From GCA-2731375 sp964631725 (lineage in GTDB: Bacteria > Pseudomonadota > Alphaproteobacteria > GCA-2731375): a stretch of 64,000 nt of DNA. The DNA lies in contig CAZVYX010000008.1 of the NCBI GenBank assembly GCA_964631725.1, positions 60,783 to 124,782 on the forward strand, in the 5' to 3' direction. Shown in pieces: positions 43,347 through 53,209 of this stretch. Positions within the stretch are counted from its first letter, which is position 1, and each line of letters opens with the position of its first letter. A model generated the notes under the pieces. The model did no database searches. It saw only the letters and a program-made list of their open reading frames with translations, and had not been told where the DNA came from. The translations under genes were made by a program, and so were the position numbers.

Positions 43347-46300
43347 TCACCCCAAATCCGGCCCATTATCCGCTGAAATCCGCGATATCAGTGCACGCAC
43401 ATCACTTGGCGTGATTGGTTTTTCGATATAGGGCCGGCCGCTCTCGCTCAGGAAAGCCCCCATGTCCTTGCTCAACATATCACCGGTAAGAAAGCCGATC
43501 CGGTCCAGATATTGCGGTTGTTCCGCCCGCAGTTGCTCAAATACCGCCGGGCCGTCCATTTCGGGCATGCGCAAGTCGCTTAGCACTATATCGAAATCCG
43601 TTTGCGCCAACAGGGCCAGACCTTCCTTGCCATTGCTGGTGATGGCGGTGTCGTGGCCGTCAAGTTTCAGAATATCGGACAGCAATTCAGCGACGTCGGC
43701 TTCGTCATCAATGATCAGAATGGATAGTTGTTCCGCCGTCGAGGCAGCCTGTCCGGTGTCTTCGTCGGTGTCATAGTCGTCCATCTGGGCCGGCAGCCGC
43801 ATGACGAACGTGGCACCATGACCGGGCGCGCTTTCCAATTTTATCTTGCCGCCGTGCGACTGCAGAATGCGGTGACACAGCGCCAAACCGATACCGGTGC
43901 CGTCGCCGACCTCCTTGGTGGTAAAAAACGGCTCGAAAATCCGGCGGCGAATATCGTCGGGAATGCCCGGCCCGTTATCCCTGATCTTCACCACCACCAT
44001 CTTGCTGCGCGGCCGATAGAGGGAAACGATGGTCAGACGCCGAGGGCCGTCGATCTCGCGCAGGGCCTGTTCGGCATTGACCATCAGGTTGGTGAAGACT
44101 TGGACAATCTGGTCCGCATCGACCAGCACGTTGGGCAATGCCGGCGCCTGATTGCGCACAATTTCGATGTTCGAGGCGCGCAGGGAGTAGCCGGCCACTT
44201 CCAATGCCAGATCTATCAGATCGTTGACGCTGATCGGGCTGCTTTCCCGTGGCTGCTGCCGGGCCATGGAGAGGAAGGTTTTGACGATCCGCGCGCAGCG
44301 GTCGGCTGAACTGACGATCCGCTCGGCCCGCGCGATAACGGCCGCATCGGTGGCGGTTTCCTGCAGCAACAGAGCCTGACCGACGACAACGGACAGCGGA
44401 TTGTTCAATTCGTGGGAGACGCTGGCCAGCAATTCGCCCATGGCAATCATCTTTTCGCTGACATGCAGAACCTCGCGCTGGCGCACCATTTCCTCTTCCA
44501 GGGCGCGGTATTCGGTCAGGTCAAGGATCGCCGAGACGATCATCTTTTCGCCCTGATTTTCCACCAGCCGCGCGGAATAGGAAGCCCAGAAATTCTTGCC
44601 GTCACCGTCACGGAACTGAATGGTGCGGTCCTGCACCAGGCCCGAAATCTGCAATTCCCGCCAGATTTGATCCCTGTCGTTCTTGTCGGCCCAATAATCC
44701 CTGGCGACGATATTGTCGCCCTCGCCACCACGGCGGAACAACTTCTTCGAGGCCGGGCTTTCATACAGGATGACGCTGTCATCGCCGCGGCTGACCGTAA
44801 TCGGCGCCGGGCAGCCTTCGAGAATTTGCCGCACCGAAGCCTCGCTCTCCCGCAGGGCCCGCTGCATCTCCCGGCTCTTGGAAATATCGGTCAGGGTAAC
44901 CACAATGCCGCCCTGGCGCGTTGGCTGGGAGGAGTATTGGAACCAATCACCATTGGCCAGCCGGTATTCAAAGCCGAACCGGGCGCGGCCCCCCTCCCGG
45001 TCCGCCATATGACCTTTAAGAAACTCTTCGATCTCCGCTCTTTCGCCGTAATACTGCCCACGTTCCATACCGGTCCGAATTATATCTTCGAACAGCGTGC
45101 CCGGCTCGATCAGTTCGGCGCAGATTGCATTGAACTCTCGAAAACGGCTGTTGAAGGTTATCAACCGGTCATCCGGATCAAACAAGGCGAAGCCCTCGGA
45201 CAGGGACTCAATGGCGTCCTCCAGCGTTTCATGCGCTTGCGCCAGGGCCGTCTCGCGATCCTGTTCTTCCGTGATATCCACGATGGAGGCGATGTGAACC
45301 TCGCGCCCTTCATAAACGATCAGGTTTGAAGTGAGCGAGATCCAATAGAGCGAGCCATCATCGCGCTTTTGCTTGATACGCCGGTTTCGCAGTATTCCGT
45401 CGCGGCGCAATTCAGCGACGACCCTTTGCCGCTCATCGGGATCGGCATACATATCCTGGACCTTGAAGTCCGCTTCCGGTCCCCATTCATGGCCCAGCAG
45501 GGCCGAGGCGGCGGGACTTTCGTACAATATCGAACCGGTCTTCACATCGACCAGCATCACGGGTAAAGGATGGCTTTCCACCAGCAGACGGAACCGCTCC
45601 GCGCTTTCCCGCATCTCCCGCTCCAGCTTTTTCTGAGCATGGATGTCGGTGATCAGGATGATTTGCCCACCTTCCACGGTCGGTGCAAAAGTGGCGCGGA
45701 CCCAATATCCGGCAGCTAGCTTCAGTTCCAATCCGCCGCTTGTTGGTTCGCTGATGCGTTTGGAGATCTTGTCGGCCCAGGCCGTCGTTTGTTCGACAGG
45801 TTCACCGTCAAATATCTCAATCTTCTTTAGAATATCCTCGACCAAACGCCGGCGCGGGTGGCCGATGAAGCGTTCAGGGCCGAAACCGGTCGACATGGCC
45901 AGCATCGTGTTGCAGGCGATGATCCGGTCGTCGCTATCGGTAACGCAAAACCCGCCATCAATGCTTTCAACCGCGTCCTGATAGATCTTCCGGAGGTCGC
46001 GGCTCGTTTCCGTGGCCACCATTTCGGCGCTGATATCAATCATGCAGCCGGTCAGGACCGAGCCATCGTCCACCGGCAAACTAAGCTCGTCACGGTACCA
46101 GCGCTCGCCGCCATCCGCCAAACGAAGGCGGTATCGGCAACTTGCCGTGCCGCCCGCGCGCAGGTTCTTACAGGCCTGACGATAGGAGGTAAGATCGTCG
46201 GGATGAATATAGCGGTCCCGATACGACCCGTCCGACAGCATATTTTCGGCCGTATGTCCGGTCTGGCTTTCAATGTTCCTGGAAATATAGGTCAGTGGAA

Positions 46301-46424
46301 AATCACCATGCGCCGATGCGGTATAAAAAATCACCGGCGAATGGCCAACCGCCAGGGCCAGATGCGTCTCGCCCGCACTTTCGGGTGACGGCCCTCCCGA
46401 CAATTGGCTGTCCACTGACGTCAT
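43347..46424 (-). CDS. Five-PAS hybrid sensor histidine kinase
   Basis: A 1025-aa cytosolic hybrid kinase without membrane segments. About five PAS/PAC units occupy residues 25-650 (for example YISRNIESQTGHTAE, ESIDGGFCVTDSDD, ESHPLPVMLVDVKTG, ESLSEGFALFDPDD and EGCPAPITVSRGDD). HisKA follows with His671 in LLASVSHELNNPLSVVVG, then HATPase_c (NLMVNAEQAL, DNGPGIPDD, GTGIGLAL) and a C-terminal receiver with Asp950 (IVLSDLRMPEMDG). The start at 46424 has AGGGAA upstream. It is divergent from the MarR-GNAT gene. Confidence 0.92.
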   Translation of the reverse strand: MTSVDSQLSGGPSPESAGETHLALAVGHSPVIFYTASAHGDFPLTYISRNIESQTGHTAENMLSDGSYRDRYIHPDDLTSYRQACKNLRAGGTASCRYRLRLADGGERWYRDELSLPVDDGSVLTGCMIDISAEMVATETSRDLRKIYQDAVESIDGGFCVTDSDDRIIACNTMLAMSTGFGPERFIGHPRRRLVEDILKKIEIFDGEPVEQTTAWADKISKRISEPTSGGLELKLAAGYWVRATFAPTVEGGQIILITDIHAQKKLEREMRESAERFRLLVESHPLPVMLVDVKTGSILYESPAASALLGHEWGPEADFKVQDMYADPDERQRVVAELRRDGILRNRRIKQKRDDGSLYWISLTSNLIVYEGREVHIASIVDITEEQDRETALAQAHETLEDAIESLSEGFALFDPDDRLITFNSRFREFNAICAELIEPGTLFEDIIRTGMERGQYYGERAEIEEFLKGHMADREGGRARFGFEYRLANGDWFQYSSQPTRQGGIVVTLTDISKSREMQRALRESEASVRQILEGCPAPITVSRGDDSVILYESPASKKLFRRGGEGDNIVARDYWADKNDRDQIWRELQISGLVQDRTIQFRDGDGKNFWASYSARLVENQGEKMIVSAILDLTEYRALEEEMVRQREVLHVSEKMIAMGELLASVSHELNNPLSVVVGQALLLQETATDAAVIARAERIVSSADRCARIVKTFLSMARQQPRESSPISVNDLIDLALEVAGYSLRASNIEIVRNQAPALPNVLVDADQIVQVFTNLMVNAEQALREIDGPRRLTIVSLYRPRSKMVVVKIRDNGPGIPDDIRRRIFEPFFTTKEVGDGTGIGLALCHRILQSHGGKIKLESAPGHGATFVMRLPAQMDDYDTDEDTGQAASTAEQLSILIIDDEADVAELLSDILKLDGHDTAITSNGKEGLALLAQTDFDIVLSDLRMPEMDGPAVFEQLRAEQPQYLDRIGFLTGDMLSKDMGAFLSESGRPYIEKPITPSDVRALISRISADNGPDLG

Positions 46425-46518
46425 GATAATTTCCCTGGCCAAAACTCCGGCACCGGCGTGCATCACTGCAATGCTAGCACATCCTGTAAGAAGTGGGATT
46501 GTCCAATCTCCAAATCAA

Positions 46519-46537
46519 TAGTTGCCTTAAGCAACTA
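46519..46537. promoter_or_regulatory. MarR-type operator TAGTTGC-N5-GCAACTA
   Basis: A 19-bp perfect inverted repeat lies 47 bases before the MarR-GNAT start, in the region divergent from the hybrid kinase gene. The size and symmetry are typical of MarR dimer operators, so autoregulation is likely. Direct evidence is the symmetry only. Confidence 0.6.
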
Positions 46538-46583
46538 AATTATTGCTATTATCATCATTCTGCATACCGCGGGAGCGGCCATC

Positions 46584-47528
46584 ATGGCGAACAAGACGGA
46601 CCAGGCTAACCGGATTGACGCTTTGCGCGCCTTCAACCGGTTCTACACGGAACAGATCGGCGTCTTGCGGGAGGGCTTGCTGGACAGCAAATTTCCCCTT
46701 ACGGAAGCACGGGTTTTGTACGAACTCAGCGCCCGGGGCGAGACCACGGCGGGGGCGTTGAGCCGTGATCTGGGCCTCGATCGCGGCTATCTTAGCCGAA
46801 TCCTGCGTGGTTTAAGCGCACGCGAACTGGTGGATAAGAGACCCGCCGCGGAAGACCGTCGCAAGCATATTCTCAGCCTCAGCCCGGCCGGCAAACAGGA
46901 ATTCGCCGTGCTGAACGAAATCTCCCGCAAGGCCAACGCCAATTTGCTGGCGCCGCTGTCGGATGGCGATCAGTTGCGCCTGCTTGAGGCCATGACCCGC
47001 ATTCACGATCTACTGTCGCCCAAGGATCGCGAACCCGACGGCAAGGGCAAAGGTTTCGTCCTGCGGCCGCACCGCCCCGGCGACATGGGCGACGTCATCG
47101 CCCTGCATGGCCGCCTGTACCCGGAAATGTTCGGCTGGGATGAAACGTTCGAGGCGCTGGTCGCCACCATCGCGGCTGATTTCATCATCAATTTCGATCC
47201 CGACTGGGAATGCAGCTGGATTGCCGAAGTGGATGGTGAATTCGTCGGCTCGGCCTTTGTCGTGAAGGTGGATGCACAGGTTTCCAAATTGCGCCTGATG
47301 ATCGTCGACAAGAAGGCGCAAGGCCTGGGCATCGCCCGTGCCCTGCTGAGCGAATGCCTGCGTTTTGCCCGGCGCACCGGCTACACCAAGATGACCCTGT
47401 GGACCAATGATGTACAAACGGCGGCGCGGGCGCTCTACGCCTCCGCCGGCTTCGTACTGGTGCACGAAGAGGCCGGGCACGATTTTGGCGTCGACCTGGT
47501 GGCCGAGACCTGGGTCCTGGAACTTTGA
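46584..47528 (+). CDS. MarR-GNAT fusion protein
   Basis: A 314-aa fusion. A MarR-type winged helix occupies residues 1-145 (LTEARVLYELSARGETTAGALSRDLG, RGLSARELVDKR). A GNAT N-acetyltransferase occupies about 155-314, with the acetyl-CoA loop in KAQGLGIARALL and the RRTGYTKMTLWTN strand. Such fusions occur widely in proteobacteria and may couple substrate or acetyl-CoA binding to repression. GGGAG lies upstream of the ATG. It overlaps an EamA transporter gene. Confidence 0.92.
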   Translation: MANKTDQANRIDALRAFNRFYTEQIGVLREGLLDSKFPLTEARVLYELSARGETTAGALSRDLGLDRGYLSRILRGLSARELVDKRPAAEDRRKHILSLSPAGKQEFAVLNEISRKANANLLAPLSDGDQLRLLEAMTRIHDLLSPKDREPDGKGKGFVLRPHRPGDMGDVIALHGRLYPEMFGWDETFEALVATIAADFIINFDPDWECSWIAEVDGEFVGSAFVVKVDAQVSKLRLMIVDKKAQGLGIARALLSECLRFARRTGYTKMTLWTNDVQTAARALYASAGFVLVHEEAGHDFGVDLVAETWVLEL

Positions 47529-48427
47529 GCAGGACCGAATTTATCGCAATCCTGGCCGGCACCATCACCGGCGTGCTGGTCGGCGCCGCCATGGTGGCGA
47601 CCCGTTACGTGATCAGCCAGACCGATCCGGCCTCCCTGGCCCTGCTGCGGTATGGCATTGGCACCCTGGGGCTGATCCCGCCGGTCCTGCTGATCCGCCG
47701 CGTCAGGTTCGCACGCCGCGACCTTCTGCCCATTGCCCTGCTGGGCATCGGCCAGTTCGGCATTCTGATCGCACTGTTGAACTATGGCCTGCAATTCATC
47801 GGCTCCGGCCTTGGCGCGCTGCTGTTTGCGACCTTTCCCATTCTGACCATGATCCTGGCCGCCGCCTTGCGGCTCGAGCCGTTGACCATTGCCAAGACCG
47901 CCGGTGCCTTGCTGACCATTGCCGGCGTCGGGCTTGCGGTATCGGACAATGCCGTGTTGCCGGATCTGAGCACCGAAAATCTGCTCGGTGTGATCGCCGT
48001 ATTGGCATCGGCGTTCACCGGTGCGGTCTGCTCGGTCTTTTATCGGCCCTATCTGGAAAAGTACCCGCCATTGCAGGTCAGCGTGTTCGCCATGCTGGCC
48101 TCCGTGCTGTTCCTGATCTTGCCGGCGGCGGCGGAAGGCTTCTTTCTCAGACTCCCCGAATTCACAACCATGGGCTGGCTGGCGGTGCTGTTCATCGGTT
48201 TCTGCTCCAGCCTCGGCTATTACACCTGGCTGCTGGCCCTGAAGCATGCCACCCCGACCCGCGTCGCCCTGTTCCTGGCCCTGGGCCCCGTTACCGCCAC
48301 GGCCCTTGGCGCCGCCATGCTGGGGGAGCCGGTAACGCCGCTGTTCCTGACCGGCCTCGCGGCGGTGATCGCCGGCCTTTGGGTGGCACATATGCCGCAA
48401 ATACCTCGGATGCCTGGGCCGCGCTGA
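47525..48427 (+). CDS. EamA/DMT-family transporter
   Basis: A 300-aa drug/metabolite permease with ten predicted membrane segments in two EamA repeats (LALLRYGIGTLGLIPP in the first; LGYYTWLLALKHATPTRVALFLALGPV in the second). It starts with a TTG that overlaps the MarR-GNAT stop (TTGA), so the two are coupled and the transporter is probably controlled by that regulator. The substrate is unknown, possibly an amino acid or metabolite exported after or instead of acetylation. Confidence 0.88.
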   Translation: MSRTEFIAILAGTITGVLVGAAMVATRYVISQTDPASLALLRYGIGTLGLIPPVLLIRRVRFARRDLLPIALLGIGQFGILIALLNYGLQFIGSGLGALLFATFPILTMILAAALRLEPLTIAKTAGALLTIAGVGLAVSDNAVLPDLSTENLLGVIAVLASAFTGAVCSVFYRPYLEKYPPLQVSVFAMLASVLFLILPAAAEGFFLRLPEFTTMGWLAVLFIGFCSSLGYYTWLLALKHATPTRVALFLALGPVTATALGAAMLGEPVTPLFLTGLAAVIAGLWVAHMPQIPRMPGPR

Positions 48428-48473
48428 AAGAGGCTGCTACACTGCGCCCGCATAACCATTGGGAGAGACCGCC

Positions 48474-49214
48474 GTGAGCCGCCGTGTTGCCTTGATTACC
48501 GATACCTGCCTCCACCTTGGGCCCGACCTGGCCCGCACCCTGGCCGCCCGGGAGCACGATCTGATCCTGGGCGATCCCTTGCCCGGCCTGGTCGAAGAGG
48601 TCGAGGCCCTGGGCGCCAACGTTGTTTCGCTGACCGGCATGGCGGACCTGGGCGACGGCAGCGCCATCGCCCGGCTGGTCGAGGCGGGGATGGAGCGCTT
48701 CGGCAAACTGGATGCGGCCTGTGTGCGCACGGGCGTGATCATTGGCGGTTCATTCTTGAAGGCCAGTCTGGAGCAATTGCGCACCCTTCAGACCGCCAAC
48801 CTGGAAGCGGTCTTCCACAGCCTGCAGGCCCTGCTGGGCGTCATGGTGCCGGCCGGTCAGGGCCAGATCGTCATCGTCACCTCGGCCACCGGGCGCAAGC
48901 CCATGCCCAATGCGGGGCTATATTCAGCGACCCGCGCCGGGGCCAACATGATGGTCAAGGCCGCCGCCCTGGAAGTGGCCGACAAGGGCGTTAGCATCAA
49001 TGCCCTGGGCACCGCGTATTTGGACTACCCCGGGTTCATCCGGGCAACCGGCTCCGACGACCCGGAGGTCCGCCGCGAGGTGGAGCGCCAGACGCCCATG
49101 CATCGTTTTGGCCAGCCCTCGGAAATCGCCCATTTCGCCGCTTCTCTTTTAGATGGCGGCAATCGCTTCCAGACCGGGCAGTTCTTTTCCTTGAGCGGGG
49201 GCTGGAGTGATTAG
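48474..49214 (+). CDS. Degenerate short-chain dehydrogenase-like protein
   Basis: A 246-aa protein with the overall SDR layout and C-terminal SLSGGWSD ending, but altered key motifs. The TGxxxGxG cofactor loop reads TDTCLHLG, the NNAG region reads VRTG, and the catalytic YxxxK reads YSATR with Arg for Lys. It may have lost classical redox activity or use a different chemistry. GTG at 48474 is preceded by GGGAGAG. It lies between the transporter and a methyltransferase gene, same strand. Confidence 0.8.
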   Translation: MSRRVALITDTCLHLGPDLARTLAAREHDLILGDPLPGLVEEVEALGANVVSLTGMADLGDGSAIARLVEAGMERFGKLDAACVRTGVIIGGSFLKASLEQLRTLQTANLEAVFHSLQALLGVMVPAGQGQIVIVTSATGRKPMPNAGLYSATRAGANMMVKAAALEVADKGVSINALGTAYLDYPGFIRATGSDDPEVRREVERQTPMHRFGQPSEIAHFAASLLDGGNRFQTGQFFSLSGGWSD

Positions 49215-49241
49215 GACAGCGGCTCAATTTGGGGGGATTTT

Positions 49242-50108
49242 ATGACAGAGGCACTACGGAATGGCGTAAATAGCGCCCAGGTCGAATACTGGAATTCGGC
49301 GACCAGCGAGAAATGGGTGGTCAATCAGGAACGCCTGGACCGGCAATTGAGCCTGGTCACCGACCGGCTGTTTGAACACACCGCCATTCAGCCGGGCGAA
49401 CGGATCATCGATATCGGCTGCGGCACGGGCGCCTCGGCCCTGCGCGCGGCCCAGGCCGTGGGGCCCAATGGCCATGTATTTGGCATCGACATTTCCCAGG
49501 CCATGCTCGGCCTGGCCAAAAAGCGGGCCGCCGCCATGGATGGCATGGACAATCTGACCCTGGAAATCGCCGATGGGCAAAGCCACGCATTCGAGGCGGG
49601 CGCCCACGATTTGCTGCAGTCACGGTTCGGCGTGATGTTTTTTCAGGATCCGATTGCCGCCTTCGCCAATCTGTTGACGGCGCTGCGTCCCGGTGGCCGG
49701 TTGGGCTTTGTCTGCTGGGCCGCCATGGCCGACAATCCCTGGTTCACCGTCCCGCGTGGTGCGGCGGCCCGCCATCTGGCGGAGCCCGAACCGACCCCAC
49801 CGCGGGCACCGGGACCGACGGCCTTCGCCGAGACGGACTATGTGACGGAGATATTGAACGGCGCCGGGTTCAGGGACGTGCGGGTGAACACGGAAACCTG
49901 CAAGCTGGTTGGTGCCGACACCGCCGCCAATACGGCGGCCTTCGCGATAAACGTTGGCCCGGCCGCCCGTATACTGAAATTGCATGATGCAAGCGCCGAA
50001 ACCATTGCCGCCATTACCGCCGATGTGGAGGCCGAACTCAGCCCCTATCTCACCGCCGACGGCATCCGCGTTCCGGCAAGATTGCACTTCGTCACCGCCA
50101 GGAGGTAG
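49242..50108 (+). CDS. Class I SAM-dependent methyltransferase
   Basis: A 288-aa methyltransferase of the UbiE/class I type. SAM-binding motif I is IIDIGCGTGASAL (near residue 47), followed by FGIDISQAML (motif post I) and LLQSRFGVMFFQDP. The substrate is unknown. It lies five bases before an amidase gene on the same strand and may be part of a catabolic or modification operon. Confidence 0.87.
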   Translation: MTEALRNGVNSAQVEYWNSATSEKWVVNQERLDRQLSLVTDRLFEHTAIQPGERIIDIGCGTGASALRAAQAVGPNGHVFGIDISQAMLGLAKKRAAAMDGMDNLTLEIADGQSHAFEAGAHDLLQSRFGVMFFQDPIAAFANLLTALRPGGRLGFVCWAAMADNPWFTVPRGAAARHLAEPEPTPPRAPGPTAFAETDYVTEILNGAGFRDVRVNTETCKLVGADTAANTAAFAINVGPAARILKLHDASAETIAAITADVEAELSPYLTADGIRVPARLHFVTARR

Positions 50109-50113
50109 CCGCC

Positions 50114-51508
50114 ATGAGCGACATCCACGAACTGGGCATCCGGGAGGTCGGTGAATGCCTGCGCCGGCGCGACGTTGGTGTGGTTGAGTTGACCCGAATA
50201 ATGCTGAACCGTATCGCCGCCCTGGACGGTAGTTTGAACAGCTATATTACCGTGACCGACGAGTTGGCCCTGGCCCAGGCCGAACAGGCGGAACAGGAAC
50301 TGCGCGCGGGCCGGGATCGCGGCCCCCTGCATGGCGTGCCCATTGCCCTGAAGGATTTGATCGAGACCAAGGGCATCCGCACGACTTTTGCCTCCCGCGC
50401 CTACGCCGACCATATCCCGGACCGGGACGCGACCGTTGCGCGGCGATTGGCTAACGCCGGCGCGGTTCTGCTGGGCAAGACCAATCTTTCCGAGGGGGCG
50501 GCGGATTCCTCCTCGCAATCATCGGCCTTTGGCGGCCCGTGCAATCCGTGGAATACGGACTATATCACCGGCGGCTCGTCGGGCGGTTCGGCGGCGGCGG
50601 TCGCGGCGCACCTGGCCTTTGCCGCCCTGGGCAGCGATACCGGCATGTCAATCCGGCAACCGGCCGCGCTGTGCGGCATCGTCGGGCTGAAACCGACCTT
50701 TGGCCGGGTCTCGAAAGTCGGCGCCATGACCCTGTCGGATTCCCTGGATCATCTGGGGCCAATGACCCGCGGCGTGCGCGACGCCGCCCTGGTGCTGCAG
50801 GTTCTGGCCGGTTATGACCCTGACGATCCCTGTAGCGCCGATGTCCCGGTGCCGGATTTTTCCGCCGAACTGAAGGACGCCAGTCGCATCGCGCAAGGCG
50901 CCCGCCTGGCCATCCCTCGAGGCGATTTCTTCACCGAGACCGATCCGGAATGGCTTGCTGCGACGGAACAGGCCATTGCCGTCTTCGAGGATATGGGCGC
51001 GGTGACAGAGGAGGTTATGTTGCCGGGATTGCAGGATCTGATACAGCTTGGCAATCTGATCGTGGTGGTCGAAGCGGCGGCCTATCACCGGCAGCGCTTT
51101 CAGGCCGATCCGGATAAGTTCGGACCGGAGCTTACCCGGGTGATCACCATCGGCGAAAGCCAGGGCGGCGCCGACTATGTTCTGGCCCAGCAACAGCGCC
51201 GGCGGGCCAAGGCGGCCTTTCTGTCCGCGCTTGAGGGCTATGACGCCATGGTCCTGCCGACCACGACCTTGGCGGCATGTCCGATCACCGAGGATGCCTA
51301 TCCCTTGGTCCGGCCCCGCAGCCGCAACACCTTGCCCTTCAATGCCCTGGGCTGGCCGGCGGTTTCCCTACCCTGCGGCCTTGCCGCCAACGGCATGCCC
51401 ATGGGCCTGCAGATCGTCGGCAAGCCATTCGCCGAAGCGCGCGTGCTGGCCCTGGCCGAAGCCTATGAGCAGGCGACCGAATGGCACCTGAAACAGCCCA
51501 ACATCTAA
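50114..51508 (+). CDS. Amidase signature family enzyme
   Basis: A 464-aa amidase with the Ser-cisSer-Lys triad: Lys80 (GVPIALKDLIETKG), Ser155 (GGSSGGS) and nucleophile Ser179 (GSDTGMSIR). Spacings equal those of the amidase family (75 and 24). The usual Gly before the nucleophile (GGSIR) is Met here. It would hydrolyse a carboxamide; related to GatA but with no GatB/C nearby. It overlaps the convergent LLM oxidoreductase gene by four bases. Confidence 0.9.
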   Translation: MSDIHELGIREVGECLRRRDVGVVELTRIMLNRIAALDGSLNSYITVTDELALAQAEQAEQELRAGRDRGPLHGVPIALKDLIETKGIRTTFASRAYADHIPDRDATVARRLANAGAVLLGKTNLSEGAADSSSQSSAFGGPCNPWNTDYITGGSSGGSAAAVAAHLAFAALGSDTGMSIRQPAALCGIVGLKPTFGRVSKVGAMTLSDSLDHLGPMTRGVRDAALVLQVLAGYDPDDPCSADVPVPDFSAELKDASRIAQGARLAIPRGDFFTETDPEWLAATEQAIAVFEDMGAVTEEVMLPGLQDLIQLGNLIVVVEAAAYHRQRFQADPDKFGPELTRVITIGESQGGADYVLAQQQRRRAKAAFLSALEGYDAMVLPTTTLAACPITEDAYPLVRPRSRNTLPFNALGWPAVSLPCGLAANGMPMGLQIVGKPFAEARVLALAEAYEQATEWHLKQPNI

Positions 51509-52374
51509 GTATCGGCGTATTTCTCGATCTGGTCGCGCCAGGCCAGGACTTCCTCGGGGTTGCCCAGCCTGGTTCTGAGGCCCGCCATCGGCGTGACAGG
51601 CACCAGCAACCGATCGACGCCGGCGGCGGCTAAGCTGGCGATTTCATCCAGATCATCGGGCAGAGAGGTCGTGATCTCCAGGGCATCGGGATCGCGGCCA
51701 TGTTTGCTGGCGTTTTCCCGCGCAATGGCGATCAATTCCGCCGGCGCGCCACGGGCCGGGAAGAAACCATCGCCCAACCGCCCGGCGCGCCGCGCGGCCG
51801 GCTTGGAATGGCCGCCGACGATGATCGGCACGCTGCCGTTAACCGGCTGCGGCCGGCAATAGACATTATCGAAGGAGGCGAATTCACCATGGTAGGTGGG
51901 CTTGTCCTGGCCCCATAGGGCCCGCATGGCGCCGACATAATCGTCCGTGCGGGGGCCGCGGTCATCGAACGGCGTGCCGATGGTTTCAAACTCCTCGCGC
52001 ATCCAGCCGACGCCGATGCCGAGAAGAATGCGCCCGCCCGACATGAAGTCCAGGGTCGCGACCTGCTTGGCGGTAATGACCGGATTATGCTGGGGCAGGA
52101 TCAGGATGCCCGTGGCCAGCTTGATCCGCTGCGTTGCCGCCGCGACGTAGGCCATCCAAATCAGGGGATCGGGCATGGGGACATCATCCTGGCCGCCGGC
52201 CATCTTGCCATCATCGGAATAGGGATAGGCGGACTGGTAGCCTTCCGGCACCACCGTATGCTCCACCGTCCAGGCGGATTCAAAGCCGGCCTCCTCGCCC
52301 GCCTGTACCAGTTCGACCGCCTTGGCCGGATCGATGTAGCGGCCGGTGTTGCAATAGCGCAATCCGAATTTCAT
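51505..52374 (-). CDS. LLM-class (luciferase-like) flavin/F420 oxidoreductase
   Basis: A 289-aa TIM-barrel luciferase-like monooxygenase of the F420-type TIGR03619 group. Segments include FESAWTVEHTVVPEGY, ATQRIKLATGILILPQHNPV and GRILLGIGVGWMREEF. The cofactor (F420 or FMN) and substrate are not determinable. GAAGGGGAAGAGCG precedes the ATG. It lies upstream of nothing on its strand here and converges with the amidase gene. Confidence 0.9.
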   Translation of the reverse strand: MKFGLRYCNTGRYIDPAKAVELVQAGEEAGFESAWTVEHTVVPEGYQSAYPYSDDGKMAGGQDDVPMPDPLIWMAYVAAATQRIKLATGILILPQHNPVITAKQVATLDFMSGGRILLGIGVGWMREEFETIGTPFDDRGPRTDDYVGAMRALWGQDKPTYHGEFASFDNVYCRPQPVNGSVPIIVGGHSKPAARRAGRLGDGFFPARGAPAELIAIARENASKHGRDPDALEITTSLPDDLDEIASLAAAGVDRLLVPVTPMAGLRTRLGNPEEVLAWRDQIEKYADT

Positions 52375-52426
52375 CGCTCTTCCCCTTCATTGCCTGCCAT
52401 CATCATGGGCGCGAACGGGTATGCGA

Positions 52427-53200
52427 TCAACCGCCCTGCAACAGGATCGCGCCTGACTGCCACAACAAACGCAGGCCCAGGACGGTCAACAGAATGGTCA
52501 GGGCAAATTGGAAACGGCGGTCACCCATGCCGTGCAGGACCTTGCCCCCGATCAAAGTGCCGAGAATGCCCGTGATCATCATGCCGACAACCAGGGGCAG
52601 ATAGGGTGCGTAGTTGAATCCCAACAGTCCAAAGACGCCGATCTTCAGACCATGCTGCAGCACCATGCAGCCGGCCTGGGTGCCCACGTGGGCCATGCGT
52701 TCCAACTTCAGGGTCTTCAGAACCGCCGCCACCAGCGGCCCGGTGCCACCGATGAACATGGTCAGAAAGCCCGAGGCTACGCCGCCCAGCAACAACGCGG
52801 CCCGGCCCGAAGCGGCGGGTATCTTGCCCCAGGCCGACCACAGCACGAACGAGCCCACGGCCAGAAACAAGAGCCAATCGGGCAGACGCACCGCGATCAG
52901 ACCGCCGATTATGGCGCCGACGACCCCGCCCAGGGTCAGGGGCAGCAGCCGTGACCAACTGATATAGCGCGCCATGACCACGGACCGCCCGATGTTGGAG
53001 CCAAGCTGTATCACCCCGTGGATGGGCACCAGAGCAGTGGCCGGCATGAGGGTCGCCATCACCGCGATGAGAACCATGCCGCCGCCCAAACCGAAGGCGG
53101 CCGAAATGAACGAGGTCACGGCGCTGATGCCCAACAGCAACAACCCGACCCAGGGCGCCATTTCCGCGGGCAGCAGGCCGGCCCATTCGAATGTAGTCAA
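52427..53200 (-). CDS. TauE/SafE-family permease
   Basis: A 257-aa membrane protein (about eight segments) of the sulfite/organosulfur exporter family, with the glycine-rich SFISAAFGLGGGMVLI N-terminal motif and the repeated GGVASGFLTMFIGGTGPLV motif in the second half. It starts with TTG at 53200, ten bases after the upstream amidohydrolase; ATG at 53161 is an alternative. Co-transcription with that amidohydrolase is likely. The solute is unknown. Confidence 0.87.
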   Translation of the reverse strand: MTTFEWAGLLPAEMAPWVGLLLLGISAVTSFISAAFGLGGGMVLIAVMATLMPATALVPIHGVIQLGSNIGRSVVMARYISWSRLLPLTLGGVVGAIIGGLIAVRLPDWLLFLAVGSFVLWSAWGKIPAASGRAALLLGGVASGFLTMFIGGTGPLVAAVLKTLKLERMAHVGTQAGCMVLQHGLKIGVFGLLGFNYAPYLPLVVGMMITGILGTLIGGKVLHGMGDRRFQFALTILLTVLGLRLLWQSGAILLQGG

Positions 53201-53209
53201 GGGCTCGCT

